Assembly: GCF_000189635.1 (NCBI RefSeq)
Contig: NW_002476552.1
Coordinates: 62,001 to 126,000, forward strand
Origin: Tetrahymena thermophila SB210
Lineage: Eukaryota > Ciliophora > Oligohymenophorea > Hymenostomatida > Tetrahymenidae
Direction of reading: 5' to 3'
Length of the DNA: 64,000 nucleotides
In this document: positions 38,201 through 51,200 of the stretch, piece after piece
Layout: the number at the start of each line of letters is the position of its first letter
Position numbering within the stretch: position 1 is the first letter of the stretch
Position numbers and translations under genes: made by a program
The notes under the pieces: generated by a model
Seen by the model: the letters and a program-made list of their open reading frames with translations, nothing else
Databases searched by the model: none
What the model was told of the DNA's origin: nothing

Positions 38201-41200
38201 AATAAATTAATAATATAGCAAATGTTGAAAATTAAAAAATGAGTTAAATAAATTAAGAAAAAAAGAAAAAAAGCAAAAAGAATAGAAAAAAAATAAATCA
38301 AATACAAATTTAATAATAAAATTAAGAGAGTTAGTTAGTTAGTTAGTTATATTGTTTTAAATTCATTTTTATATTAAAAGATATCACAACCCAAAACAAA
38401 TAAACTAACTGTTTTTACCTTAAATGAAGTGCCAAATTAGAAAGATTAGTGCACTTTCCTAAACCAGAACCTAAGCCAGATATACCTTCATCACCAATTT
38501 AATTTCCACTTTTTAAATATTAAAGAAAAAATATAAACTTAATTAATTAGTTAGAAAGAAAAAATGAAGAAAAAATATGAAAATATAAGAAATTGATTAA
38601 TTAATAATAAAAATGTAAAATTAAGTAAATTAACTAAAATACAAAGAGAAGGAAAAAAAAAGAGTGAGTTATATTTGTGTTAAATTCATTTTTATTCAAA
38701 AAATATCACAATCCAAAACAAATAAACTATTTTTACTCAAGATGTATTGCCAAATTTGAGAGATTAGTGCAGTTTGCAAAATATGAACTTAAACCTGATG
38801 CACCAATTGCACCAATTTAATTTTATCTTTTTTAATATTCAATAAATAAGAGATAATTAGTTTGTTTGAAAGAAAAAATATGAAATAGTAAGAAATAAAT
38901 TAATAATAAAATCATAAGCTGAAAATGATAAAATGAGTTTAATTAAAAACAAAAAAAACAAAACATAAAAGTAGAATAATAAAAATTATGTATCATATAT
39001 AATAATAAAAAAATGAAAATAGTTAATTATATCATTTTAAATTATTTTTAATTTTAAAAAATAACACAATCCAAAATAAAAAACTGTTTTTACATCAGAT
39101 TAAGTTTCAAATTATAGAGATTAACACACTTTCCTAAACCAGAGCCTAAGCTAGATGCACCTACATCGCCAATTTAATTTCTACTATTAAATATCGAAGT
39201 TGTTAATTTGTTAATTAGAAGGAAAAAATCAAGGAAAAATTGAAATTATTAGAAATTAATGATAAAAGCAAAAGTTGAAAATGTAAAAATTTAATTTGTT
39301 AAACAAACAAAGAGAAAAAATAAAAGCAGAATAAAAAAAGAAAACTAAATCAAATAAAAAGCTAATTATTTTAAAAATTCTTTTTATACTACAAAAAACC
39401 ACAATCCAAAACAAATAAACTATTTTTACTCAAGACAAAGTGTTAAATTTGAGAGATTAGTACAGTTTGATAAACCACAAACTAAGCCAGAAACACCTTC
39501 ATTATATATTTTATTTTCACTTTTGAAAAATTAAAGAAAAAATATAGAGTTAATTAGTCATTTAGAAGGAAAAGATGAAAAAATGAATTTAATTACAAGG
39601 AAATAAAGAAACAAAGCAAAAATTCACAAACATCATAAAAAAATAATTCAAAAAAAAGCTAATAAACAATTTAAAAAAATTAATAATATTACTCCAGAGA
39701 AAGTGTCAAATTTGAGAGATTAGTGCAGTTTGATAAACCAGTGCCTAAACCTGATGCACCTTTTGCACCAATTTAATTTCCTCTTTTTAAATATTTAAGA
39801 AAAAATATATTGACTTAATTACTTAGTTAGTTAGTAAGTGAGAAGGATAAGATAAAGAAAAAATATGAAATAATAAGAAATTAATTAATTAATAATAAAA
39901 ACTCAAGTTAAAAATGTAAAATAGAATAAATTAACAAACAAACAAACAAACAAACAAAGAGAAAATAAATAAAATTAGAAGAAAAATAAAACAAAAATAA
40001 ACCAAATAAAAAGCTTATAAACATTTTAAAAGAGTTAGAAATTTTGTTTTAAATTCATTTTTATGTTAAAAAATATCATAATCCAAAATAAATAAACTTT
40101 TTTTACTCAAGTTAAAGTGTCAAATTTGAGAGATTAGAGCAGTTCGCTAAAGAAGAACTTAAACCTGACGCACCCTCTGCACCAATTTTATTGCAGCTTT
40201 TTAAAAGTTGAAGAAATAATATATAGTTTATCAGTTAGTTAGAAAAATATGAAATAATAATTTAAAAATAATTCTTATTAGTAAACAAACAAACAAAAAA
40301 CAAAGAAAGAAAGAAATCAGAAAAACAGAAGAAAAAAAAAAAATATCAAAAAAAAAGCCAATAAACAGATTAAAGATAATTAATTATTTTATATTAAAAA
40401 ATATCATAATCCAAAACAAATAAACTTTTTTTACTCAAGTTAAAGTTTCAAATTTGAGAGATTAGTGCAGTTTGCTAAACCTTAACCTAAGCTTAATGCA
40501 CCTTAATCGCTAATTTAATTAAACCTTTTAAAAATTGAAGAAAAAATATATTTTTAATAAGTAAGTTAGAAAGAAAAAATGAAGAAATAATAATAAATTA
40601 AATCATAAATTGAAAATTAAAAATGAGTTGAATTAGCAAGCAAATAATAAAGAAAGAAAGAAGAAAAAAAAAATACACAAAAAGAAAAATAAAAAAATAA
40701 AAATAATCAAATAAAAAGCTAATAAATAAATTTAAAGTAGTAAATATTTATTTTATATTAATTTTTATTTTTAAAAATATCACTATCCAAGACAAATAAA
40801 CTGTTTTTACTGAAATTAAAGTTTCAAATTTGAGAGATTAGTACAGTTTGCTAAACCTTAACCTAAGCTTAATGCCCCTTAATCACCAATTTAATTAAAC
40901 CTTTTTAAATATTGAAGGAAAAATATAGGGTTACTTACTTAGTTAGCTTGAAGGAAAAAATGAAGAATAAATGAAATAATCAGAAATTAATTAATAATAA
41001 AAGTAAAACTTGAAAAAGAAAAAATGAATTTAATTATTATTTAAAATTCATTTTAATATTAAAAAAAACAACTTTTTTTACATTAAATTAAGTGCCAAAT
41101 TAGAAAGATTAGTACACTTTCCTAAACCAGAACCTAATCCAGATGTGCGTTCATCACCAATTTTATTTCTTCTTTTTAAATATTAAAAAAAATTATAGAT

Positions 41201-41769
41201 TTAATTAATTAGTTAGAAGGAGAAAATGAAGAAAAAATGTGAAATTAATTTTTAGAAATAAATTAATTGATAATAAAAGCAAAAGTTAAAAATTTAAAAA
41301 TGAGTTAAATTAATGAAAAAGAAAATAATCATTAACATAATAAAAAATAAATCCAATTAATTTGTCATTTTCAATAATTGAAGAAAAGATATATAGTTAT
41401 TTTGTTAGTTAGAAGGAAAAAATATGAAATATAAAAAAATGAAGAATTAAAAATAAAAATAAAAATTGAGTTAAGATTGATTTAAAATAATTAAAAAATT
41501 ATTTATTAAAATAAAACTGAATAATTTTAAATGAGAATTTCAATTAGAAAATAACATTTAAAAAAAGCTTAAAAATTAAATGTTAAAAAATAAAAACTAT
41601 AATAAAATTAATAAATTAAATATACAAAAGATCAATTTGGAGAATCTAGTGAGATTAAAATGTAGAGTTTAAAAACTTTTTTATTAATAAAAATAAAATA
41701 AATAAAATTATTAATCAAAAAAGAAATATTTACTTGTTCTAGCTTGTTGTAATTTTTCTATTATATCAT
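35227..41769 (-). CDS. LRR-D: modular LRR gene with 17 repeat exons
   Basis: Start exon 41734-41769 (12 codons, MIQQKNYNKLEQ), second exon 41626-41675 (FLNSTFQSHQILQIDL), 17 LRR exons starting (plus coordinates of low end) at 41082, 40811, 40435, 40107, 39693, 39430, 39094, 38737, 38419, 38044, 37621, 37257, 36920, 36595, 36215, 35918 and 35545. All are 90 nt except 36920-37003 (84 nt, an in-frame loss of two codons). The last exon, 35227-35320, ends KYLLLKRLVVLQIILK, TGA. The sum is 1704 nt, 567 residues, in frame. Family, repeat type and intron similarity as for LRR-C, which lies downstream on the same strand. Confidence 0.87.
35545..41171 (-). repeat. Tandem exon-intron repeat array of LRR-D
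   Basis: Seventeen units of about 260-420 bp with conserved donor, acceptor and intronic GAAGGAAAAAATGAAG (plus strand) segments. Some introns contain simple expansions, for example CAAA near 39930-39955 and GTTA/GCTT near 37736-37775. Confidence 0.88.
41330..41425 (-). pseudogene. Relic LRR unit without exon in LRR-D intron 2
   Basis: CAATTAATTTGTCATTTT...AATTGAAGAAAAGATATA and GAAGGAAAAAATATG match the acceptor and intron parts of a standard unit, but the exon body is missing. Like the relic in LRR-A it lies between exon 2 and the first intact LRR exon. Confidence 0.6.
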
Positions 41770-43717
41770 TTTTTTTTCTTTCAAAAATATTCAATAGAAA
41801 ATTATCAAAATTTAATTAATTAATTTGTTTTATATCTAATAAATTTAGATAAAAAGATAGATCAAATAAATATTTAATAACAATTATCAAATAAAATTTG
41901 TTTAATTATCTTTTATAAATAAATATCACAAAAAGTAAGTGTAACATTAACATTTATATTTAAAATATAGTTATAAATATAACAAGAATTAAAAATTGAT
42001 AGTCAGTCAGCCATATATGTGTTGATAAAATCCTAGTAATTAATTAATTAAACTACTTAAATTTTAATAAAATAATTTTATTATTATTCTATTTCTTCAA
42101 TTTAGGTGGGGGGGGGGGGGGGGGTAGATAGAAGGGATTGAGCATTTTAATCCATCTTAAATATTCAATTTAAATGACTATTACAAGATTTATTTTTAGG
42201 GATTAAAAATTATCACCACCCCCTTGCTTCTTAAATTTAAAAATATTTAATTTTTATTTATTGAGGAATTATTCAAATTAATTTGTGTATTTAAAATTTT
42301 TATTAAAAATGAAAGAAAATATTCAATTAGGAATTTAACATTCACTTTTAATTTGATGATTTAATCATACAAAACAAAATTAATAAAAATAATTTTTTAA
42401 CAAAAAAAATAGCATTAAATTTACTAAATACTATTCTTCTAAGAAATTCATTTTATATTATGTAAAAGGTTGAGAGTAAGTAAGGTATTATTTATTCTAA
42501 GAGTTAGAAGAAATTTAAAGAGAAAAATTATAATTTGAAAGTTTGTTTCCATAAAAAATATAAGTAATTAATCTAATGTATTTTATGTAATCTTGCTGAT
42601 CAAATATGTATTATTATAATTTAAATTTGAAATATGAATTTCTTATGAGGTATTAGAAATCTAATGACAATTTAAAAAAGTAAGTAACCAATATCAAACA
42701 TAAAAAAACAAAGATTTGCTAATTTAATTTCTTATGAAATCTTATTAATTAAAAATCAAATTTTATTTATGAAAAGACAAAAAAGATTTAATGCAAAATA
42801 CTATTCAGATAACTTAAATAAATTAAATTATTACTAATTGAAAAAAATATTAATCCTTACAAATTACAAAAATTTAAGTTAATATTTTTAAGACAATATC
42901 AATTTTAAAATTATTTTGTTAATTTAAATAATAAAATCAAAGAAACAATTAAATTTTTTTGGAAAACTGTGTTGTGTTTTAACAGTCAAAAATATGATTA
43001 AATTGTGAGAAATATAGTTTTAAGATATAAATTTAGATTTATGTTATTGCTAAAATATTAAATTATGCTAATTTTAATTAGAAATTTTTTGATAAAATTC
43101 ATATTGATAAATTCTTTTAATTAGTAAAGTAAATGTTAATTATGTTACTGTTTTAATATTTTATTAATTATAAAGTTTTAATGAATTTATTTTAAATATT
43201 ATTTTAAATTACTATCAAAGAATTTACCATAATTATTTTATGGATAGTACTGTTCAAAAATAAGCCATGCTCTAATCAAGCCCTCATATAAAAAAAATTA
43301 ACAAAATTTGCTAATTAGTTATAAGGTTCGCTAAATAATGGGTAACTTACAGTAAATGCTAGCATTTTTAAATTTTTCGTTAAATAACTATGTAAAAAAA
43401 TTGCTAAAAGTCGAAAAATAATTAGTTCATCAGATTTTTGTTACGTTATGATAAATTAAGATAGAAATGTTTTCTATAGGAAATAAATAGATTTAATTGC
43501 TTTTGAAATTTGTTACAATTCGTCTTTACTATAAACACATATCAATAATTAAATAATTTAAGATTTGCTAGAATTGATCATTTAAATATTTTTAATTCGA
43601 TAGATCTAAATATTCACATTTAAATAATTGAGAAAATCTAAAAGCAAATAATCATTTTTATAAAATTAAAATACAAAAAAGAAAATTAATTATCTAATAA
43701 AAACAAAAATATTAAAA
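41770..43717. other. Intergenic with 17-G tract; upstream of first cysteine-rich peptide gene
   Basis: A run of 17 consecutive G at 42108-42124 stands out in this AT-rich region and lies about 340 bp upstream of LRR-D. A C-rich CACCCCC follows at about 42216. From about 42430 the sequence is similar to the region upstream of the second peptide gene (about 45930-47438), with many indels. No coding frame is convincing. Confidence 0.6.
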
Positions 43718-43963
43718 ATGAGATTTAACTTCGTTGCTTTGATGCTTCTTATGCTCTTTGTCTTCTCCAATGCTCACTTAAGAATGGCTGAAGAAACTTA
43801 AGCTTAAACTGAGACTCAACCCTAAGCAGAAGCTGAAACTTAAACTGAAGGTAAAGTTGAACCTCTTATGTGCTAAAGACAAGGTCAATTGTGCGGTATT
43901 GGTTTACCCTCTTGCTGCTCTGGTTTATGCTGCAACTACTCTTTTGGTTGCCAAAGATGTTGA
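43718..43963 (+). CDS. Small secreted 8-cysteine peptide, copy 1
   Basis: Intronless, 81 residues, TGA at 43961-43963. Residues 1-19 form a signal peptide (MRFNFVALMLLMLFVFSNA). Residues about 24-50 are a Thr/Gln/Glu spacer that looks like a propeptide. Residues 52-81 carry eight cysteines in the pattern C-x6-C-x6-CC-x3-CC-x5-C-x2-C, ending at the last residue. This resembles inhibitor-cystine-knot (knottin-like) or other disulphide-rich miniprotein scaffolds, which have many unrelated roles. I do not assign a function. Codon use is richer in C and G than the surroundings, as for a highly expressed ciliate gene. A second copy follows 3.7 kb downstream. Confidence 0.85.
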
Positions 43964-46900
43964 TTTTATCTTAAATATTTTACTGTCAATTTTCTTGTCA
44001 AAATTTGTGTTGTAAAATCAATTTGATATTATCAAATGTTTAAACCACTTTTTTATTTATTTAAATTATTTCTATTTTAATAATAATTGCTCATTTATAA
44101 ATTAAAAAAATATTTTTATAATCCTTTAAAAAAATTTTAGCTTGATATTTAAAAATCTTAATTTTAAATACATACTTATTTTTGTAAAAGAAACAAACAG
44201 TTTATTTTTTAATTTTGTGTCAATTAAATATCATTATTTTTCATTCAATAATTTTTGAATTTTTAATATTAATTAATCTATGTATATTTATTACATTTTT
44301 AATTTCATTATTTCTAAAAAATAAAAAACTTAAAAAATAATATTCAATTAGAAAAATATTAAATTTAAATGTATTTATTTATTTTTGTTTTTTAATTTAG
44401 GATTAAAAAATTCATTTAAATATTATTTTTATATTAGATATTTATCATAATTTAAAATTTTTAACCAGCGTTGAAAATATTAAACAAAGCAATTTTTTAT
44501 TTTATCAAATTTTGTTTGATTAAAAAGAGTTTGTATTATTGGAAAAGTACAAATTTTATATTCACTTTTATGAATTTAAAATGAAGAATTAATATCCAAA
44601 TTTTTAGTATCAATATTCATCTTTTAGAATCATATTTAACATAAAATTTATTTTGCATTAGGGATAATCCATTATTAGAAAACATATCATACACTTATTT
44701 ATTTATTTATTAATTTTGATAAAAAATTTTTTTATGATTCTGATGAATTTCATTGTTTTTCATTTTAATTAATAATGAGAAATGTATAGATTAATTTCTA
44801 ATTAATTATATAAAAGAAACAAAGATTACATACTAATTAAATTAGCAAATTATTTTTTAGGATGATTAATACATGGAAATAATTAATGATTGTAAAATAG
44901 ACACTTCGAAAGTTTTTAAAGCAATGTTTATAATATTTATATATATTATGTCAATAAAATAAGTCATTCCTCAGAAATTAAGACTTAAAATTTGAATTTA
45001 ATTTCTTCTAAAAATATGTTTAGATGATTTATTCAGAATTTAAATTTATGTTATAATATTTATTTGATTATATTTTCTAACTAACTTTTTTAAATAAATT
45101 TACTTTATCTTTTGTTTTTGACTTAATTTCAATTTTATTTAATTTAGACTAATTTTATTTGAAAATAATACTTTTTTAGCTCATTATTCCTTCATGTACA
45201 TTCATATTCATATTTAACCCTATAAAATATACATGATACCAATGTCATCTTAAGAATTCTAATTTTAATCTTTAATAAATCTATTTTAAATTTAGTATTT
45301 TTTATTTTTAGTTTAGAAATTTTATAAACATTTTTCAATATATTAAATAAAATGATTAATATTTTTATAAATTACTTCAAATTAATATAACAATACACCT
45401 AAAGATTTAACAAGTAAAATTAATCTTATATGAAATCTCCATATTTTCTTTTTAAATTTTTCTGAAAAAATAAATACATAAATAAATAAATAAATGAGAA
45501 TAAGCTGAGTAAAATATCATAAAAAATATTCTAATTATTTATATTTTTAATTAATTTACTTACTGTTCTTATTTTAGTAAACAATAAAATAATTTTTACA
45601 ATTCTCTAAAACAAAAAATTTTATTCAATTTTATTGATATCTAAGAAATATTTAGAATATATTTTATGATGAATAATTTACTAAATATTAAATTAAAAAT
45701 TAAAAATTAAAATCTAATCAATAAAGTTTAAATAGTTATTTCTTTTAAAAGTATTAATTGATACCAAAATTAGAATAAAAAAATAAAACATTTATGTATA
45801 TACCCTACTTACTATTAACCCATTCTGTAAATTAATATTTTCCTTTTTTATTAGTATTTTTATAATTAATAGGTAAATATTGGGATAAGATTAGGTGAAA
45901 AAAGGAAAAATAAGAGTCTCTATAGTAAGTAAGTAATCTTCTTTTTAGAAATTGATTTTAAATTATATAAAAGGCTGAGAGGCAAATAAGGTATTATATT
46001 TTTAAAGTTGGAGTTTTAAGAGGAAAATAAATGATAATTTGAAAATTAGTTAAAGGTAAAATGAGAAATGAAAAATAAGTAAATACTCAAATGTATTTTG
46101 TGTAAGCTTGCTGATTAATAATGTATTATTTTAAGTGAGGTTTGATATATGAATTTCTAACGAAGTATTAGAATTCTAATATCAATTTGGCAATTATATT
46201 TTGTAATCAAAATCAAATAATACAAAAAGCAGGTATTTGCTAATTCAATTTCTTATGAATTCTTATAAATTAATAATCAAATTTTATTTATGAAAGAAAA
46301 CATAAAAAGATTTGATGCAAAATACAATTCATATTACATAAAGAAATTTTATTTTTACATTATAAATAAAAATATTTAATTTCCATATAAATTGCTTAAA
46401 TTACAAGCATTTAAGATACTATTTTTTAGAAAATAATCTATTTTAAAAGAAAGATATTGATTGTTATTTGAAAAATTAAGAAAGAATTATTTATTCGTTT
46501 TTGGAAAATTATGCTATTATCATCTTTATAATCTATCAAAAAAGTATTATTAATTTGTGAGAAATATTGTTTTAAGATATGCATTTTGTTTGATTTATGT
46601 TAAATTATGCTAATTTTAATTAGAAAATTTTTGATAAAATCCACATTGATAAATGATTTTGATGAAAAAAAGTAAATATTAATAGAGTGTTACTATTTTA
46701 TTATTTGATTATTGAATTTTAACAAAAACACTTTACAGATTTCCTACTTTCATTTTAAATTATTACTAAAGTATTTGATTAGATTGATTTTTTAAAATAT
46801 GAATTTTTCATAACCTAAAACAATTATTGTTGATTAAATCATACTTATTTCTCTTTAAGTTGCATTATTTAACAGATTTTGAAATCATTTTTAAAGCACC

Positions 46901-47438
46901 TTAAAAATAATTTTAAATATAAAATTTCTATTTATCCTTTACAAAAAACAGTATAATTAATATATTAATATAATTGACGCATTAAGTTTAATTTAGCACC
47001 TTATTTAATTATACTTTCGAATGGTATTATCAATTAAATATTAAAAGTTTTTAATTAACATTTTGATTTTGCTAATCTTTTGTTAAATAGCTAAGTAATA
47101 TAATTCATTAAAACAAACCATGAAATATTTAATCTATTCGATTTTTGTTGCTTTCTGATAAATTAAGCTCGAAATATTTCTCTTCAATAAATAAATTAAT
47201 AGATTTAATTGCTTTTGAAATGTGTTACAATTATTCTTTACTGTAGACATATATTAATTATTCATTAATTCATTAATTTAGTATCTGATAACACTCACCT
47301 TTTAAATATTTTGAATTTTTATCTAATCCGAATGTTCACGTTTAAATAGTAGTGTAAATCTGAAAACAAATAATCATTTTTAAATAAATAAAAAACAAAA
47401 AAGGAAATCATCTATCTATCTAAAAAAAATAATAAAAA
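43964..47438. other. Intergenic between the two peptide genes
   Basis: 3.5 kb of AT-rich sequence. The first 60 bp or so (3' flank of copy 1) is nearly identical to that of copy 2. From about 45930 to 47438 it resembles the region upstream of copy 1. The middle (about 44100-45900) is unique AT-rich DNA; I see no gene in it. Confidence 0.5.
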
Positions 47439-47684
47439 ATGAGATTTAACTTGGTTGCTTTGATACTTCTTGTTCTCTTTGTCTTTTCTAATGCTCACTT
47501 AAGAATGGCTGAAGAAACTCAAGCTTAAACTGAAACTCAACCCTAAGCAGAAGCTGAAACCTAAACTGAAGGTAAAGTTGAACCTCTTATGTGCTAAAGA
47601 CAAGGTCAATTGTGCGGTATTGGTTTACCCTCTTGCTGCTCTGGTTTATGCTGCAACTACTCTTTTGGTTGCCAAAGATGTTGA
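47439..47684 (+). CDS. Small secreted 8-cysteine peptide, copy 2
   Basis: 81 residues, same architecture as copy 1: signal peptide, acidic Gln/Thr/Glu spacer, eight-cysteine core at 52-81. The protein differs from copy 1 only at three signal-peptide residues (Phe5 to Leu, Met9 to Ile, Met12 to Val). From codon 42 to about 24 bp past the stop (about 146 bp, 47562-47707 versus 43841-43986) the two copies are identical at nucleotide level, although their upstream regions have diverged. Function unknown. Confidence 0.85.
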
Positions 47685-48223
47685 TTTTATCTTAAATATT
47701 TTACTGTAAATTTTCTTGTCAAAATTTGTGTTGTAAAATTAAAGTGATATTGTCAAATGTTTAAACAACTTTTTCATCGATTTAAATTATTTTATTAATA
47801 ATCGATCATTTATAAATAAATTAAAAAAAAACTTTTAAAAGATTCTAAATATCTTTATTAATATTATTTAATTTTTAAGTCGATTTTAAATTTAATATTT
47901 TATTTATATGTAAATATTATCAAATATTAGATACCTAATTAACTTTCATTAAAAATTTAAAATGGAAGTTGATTCAAAATTTAAGCATACAAAATTCATA
48001 CTTCATAAAGAAGAAAAGAAGGACTAATTAATTAAAAATACTATAATTTTTAATACTAAATAAATAGTAAAGATAAAATATTAATCTTTCAAATAAAAAT
48101 ATAAATAAAAAATTAATTAACTTTTAAAAGTTCTATTTTTTATCTTATTTTTTAACATATAATTTAAAAAAAATATTTTACATTTTATTATTCATAAGAA
48201 AAACATAATAAACAAAGTAATAA
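47685..48223. other. Intergenic: peptide copy 2 to LRR-E; left end of the large duplication
   Basis: From about 47929 (AGATACCTAATTAACTTTC) the sequence matches 54312 onward, which marks the left end of the duplicated block that includes LRR-E and ZCS1. No coding frame is seen. Confidence 0.55.
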
Positions 48224-51200
48224 TCATAAATTAATTTTTATGACAACTAATCTTTTTGATCTTAGAAATTTATTCTTTACTTTCGAAATTTGTGATCCAT
48301 TTATTGTATTTGAACTTTTAGTATTAAAACAAAATAAATAAAATTGTCATAAAAATGAGAAAGACAAATTTAGAATAAAACCTTTTCTCAATAAAAAATA
48401 ATAAAAATTAGAGTTTTATTGTTTTAATTTAATTTTTATAATCGCAAATATTACAAACAAAAAAAAGAAACTTTTTACCTTAGATAGAGTGTAAAATTTG
48501 AAAGATTGATACAGTTGGATAAATTAATCCCCAAGGCTGATATGCCATCTTCATCAATTTGATTATCACTTAAAACATAAATAAAATAATAAGCTAATAA
48601 ATCAAATGAATTAAGTTCTTTTAAATTAATTTTTTATTTTTGAAAATTTATCATAATGGAGAATAAATAAATTATATTTACCGTAAATCAAGTATCAAAT
48701 TTTGCAGATTAGTGCATTATGACAAAGCAGAGCCTAAGTCTGAAACTCCTTATGCACCAATTTTATTCTAACTTTGTTTATTCAATAAATTTTAATAATT
48801 AGTTAGAGATAAAAATGAAGAAAAAAAAGAATTGATAAATTATCAAAGTAAAATTTAAAAATTAAAAAATGAGATAAAATAAAAAAAATAAAATGCTTCT
48901 AAAAATAAATTAATAAAAAAATTATTTAAAGTTTATTTCTTTTAAATATCACAATCTAAAACAAATAAATAAATAATGTGTTATACATTAGACCAAGTAA
49001 TAAATGTGAGAGTTTGGTGCAATTCGCTAAATTTATACCTAGCTATGATACTCCTTCATCACCAATTTAATTGTTACTTTTTATATTCAAGAAGATAAAA
49101 TTAATTTAAAATAAATATAAAAACATAAAAACAAATTTAAAAATGAGTTTAAATTAATTAAAAAAAATATTTTTAAATAAATAAAAAACTTATAAAATAT
49201 TAATTATCTAAAGCAAATAAATTATTTATTTTTACTGCAGATAAAGTGCTAAATTCGAGAGATTATTGCACCGTGCGAAAGCAGAACCTAGATCTGATGC
49301 ATCCTATGCACCCATTTAATTTTTTCTTTTTAAATATTCAAGTAAAAATAATTAAATAGAATAAAAAAATGATGAGAAAATAAATAAATAAATAAAAATA
49401 AAGGAATAAAATAAAGAAGTTAAATTTAAAATGATTTAAAATAAATAAAAAAGCTTTCATCTTAAAAAATAAATAAAAGAAATAAAAATTTATTAAAAAA
49501 ATATAGTATTTTTGCAATAAATTAACTAATTTTAAAACTTTTAAAAATTTTAAACAAATCAACTGTTTTTACATCAGATAGAGTGTCAAATTTTAGAGAG
49601 TAGAACTATTTGCTAAAGCAAAACCTAAGCTTAATGCACCCTATGCACCAAATTAATTGTAACTATTTTACATATTAAAAAAATAAAATTATTATTTTGT
49701 ATAATTATAAAAAAATTAAATAGAAAGTCAAATTTAAAAATGAGATAACTTCATTAAAATATCACAATAAAAATTAAAAAACAATAAATAAAATTTTATT
49801 GATTTAAATATAAAAATCAAAATAAATAAGCTTTTTTACTAAAGACTAAGAATCAAATTTGAGAGTTTAGTGCATTTTGCTAAAGCAGAGCCTAAGCTTG
49901 ATACTCCCTATTCACCAATCTAATTATTGCTATTTATATATTCAAAAAAATAAGATTTGTCATTAGAAAATATTAAAAATATGAAATTAATAATTAACCT
50001 CAAACTTTCCAAAATGAGTGAAAAATAAAATAAAGTAATAATAATAGAAAAATTAAATACATAAAAGCTAACAATTGAAAATAATTTATTTATTGTTTTA
50101 ATTTTACTTTTAAATTGGAAAATCAGAAAAAAATAAAGCTAAGTTTACCTCAAATGAAGCGCTACATTTGAGAGATTTTTGCAGCTTATTAAAGCAAAAC
50201 CTATGTCTGATGCTCCCTGTGAATCAATATTATTCTCACTTTTTAAATATTCAAGAAAATATAACTATTAAAATTTTATTTTACTTTTTTTCAAGCTTAA
50301 AACAATAAAACAATCAGCAAAAAATTATTCAATTTATCAGTTTTTATTCTAATAAATTTTATTTATTGATAACCCTGGTTTATATAAAAAAATATGACAT
50401 TGTTTTACTTAAGATACAGCTTCAAATAAGTAAGTTTAGAGCAGTTAGCTAGAGCAGAAATTAAGCCTGATGAACCTTATGCACCCAATTAATTAGTACT
50501 TTTTAAATAATAAATAAAATATTATTATTTAGTAAGAAATATAAAGAAAAAGTATTTTAAAATTGAGAAATGAATAATCAATACAAAATTTTTAAATTAA
50601 AATTGATTAAAATTAAGAAAATATAAAATAAATTTAAAAAATTAAACAAAATAAAAAGCTAATAAATATAAAAAGTTTTATTGTTTTAAATGAAAAAATA
50701 TGACAAAAATAAATTAATTTTACCCAAGATCAAGTGCTAAATTTGATAGATTAGGGCAATTTGCTAATGCAGAACCTAAATTTAATGCACTCTCTATCCC
50801 AATTTTATTATGTCTATTTAAATATTTAATCAAATATAATGAGTTAGGAGGAAAAAACTAATGAAAAAATGATATGAACAAATTAATTATGAAGCTTACT
50901 ATCCAAAAAAACCATTTAATATAAAATGATTTTGATTATCATAAAATAAATAAGTATAGAATATAAAATGGATAAATATATTTTTTTAAAAAAACTGTTT
51001 ATACCCAAGATCAAGTGTCAAGGTTGATAAATTAAAGCAGTTTCCTAAAGCAGAAACTAAGTTTGATGCCCCATGTGCACCAATTTTGCTGCTACTTTTT
51101 AAGTATTTAAGATAATATAGTCAAGAGAAAAGAAAAAATATAAAGGAATTTAATAATTAACAATCAAATTAAGATTTAAATGATAAAAATAATATTATTT

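Noticed and set aside
9617..41171. Regularly spaced repeats that could suggest a CRISPR-like or satellite array
   Set aside because: Units are about 300-400 bp and the conserved block codes for an LRR with splice signals on both sides in the minus strand, so they are exon-intron units.
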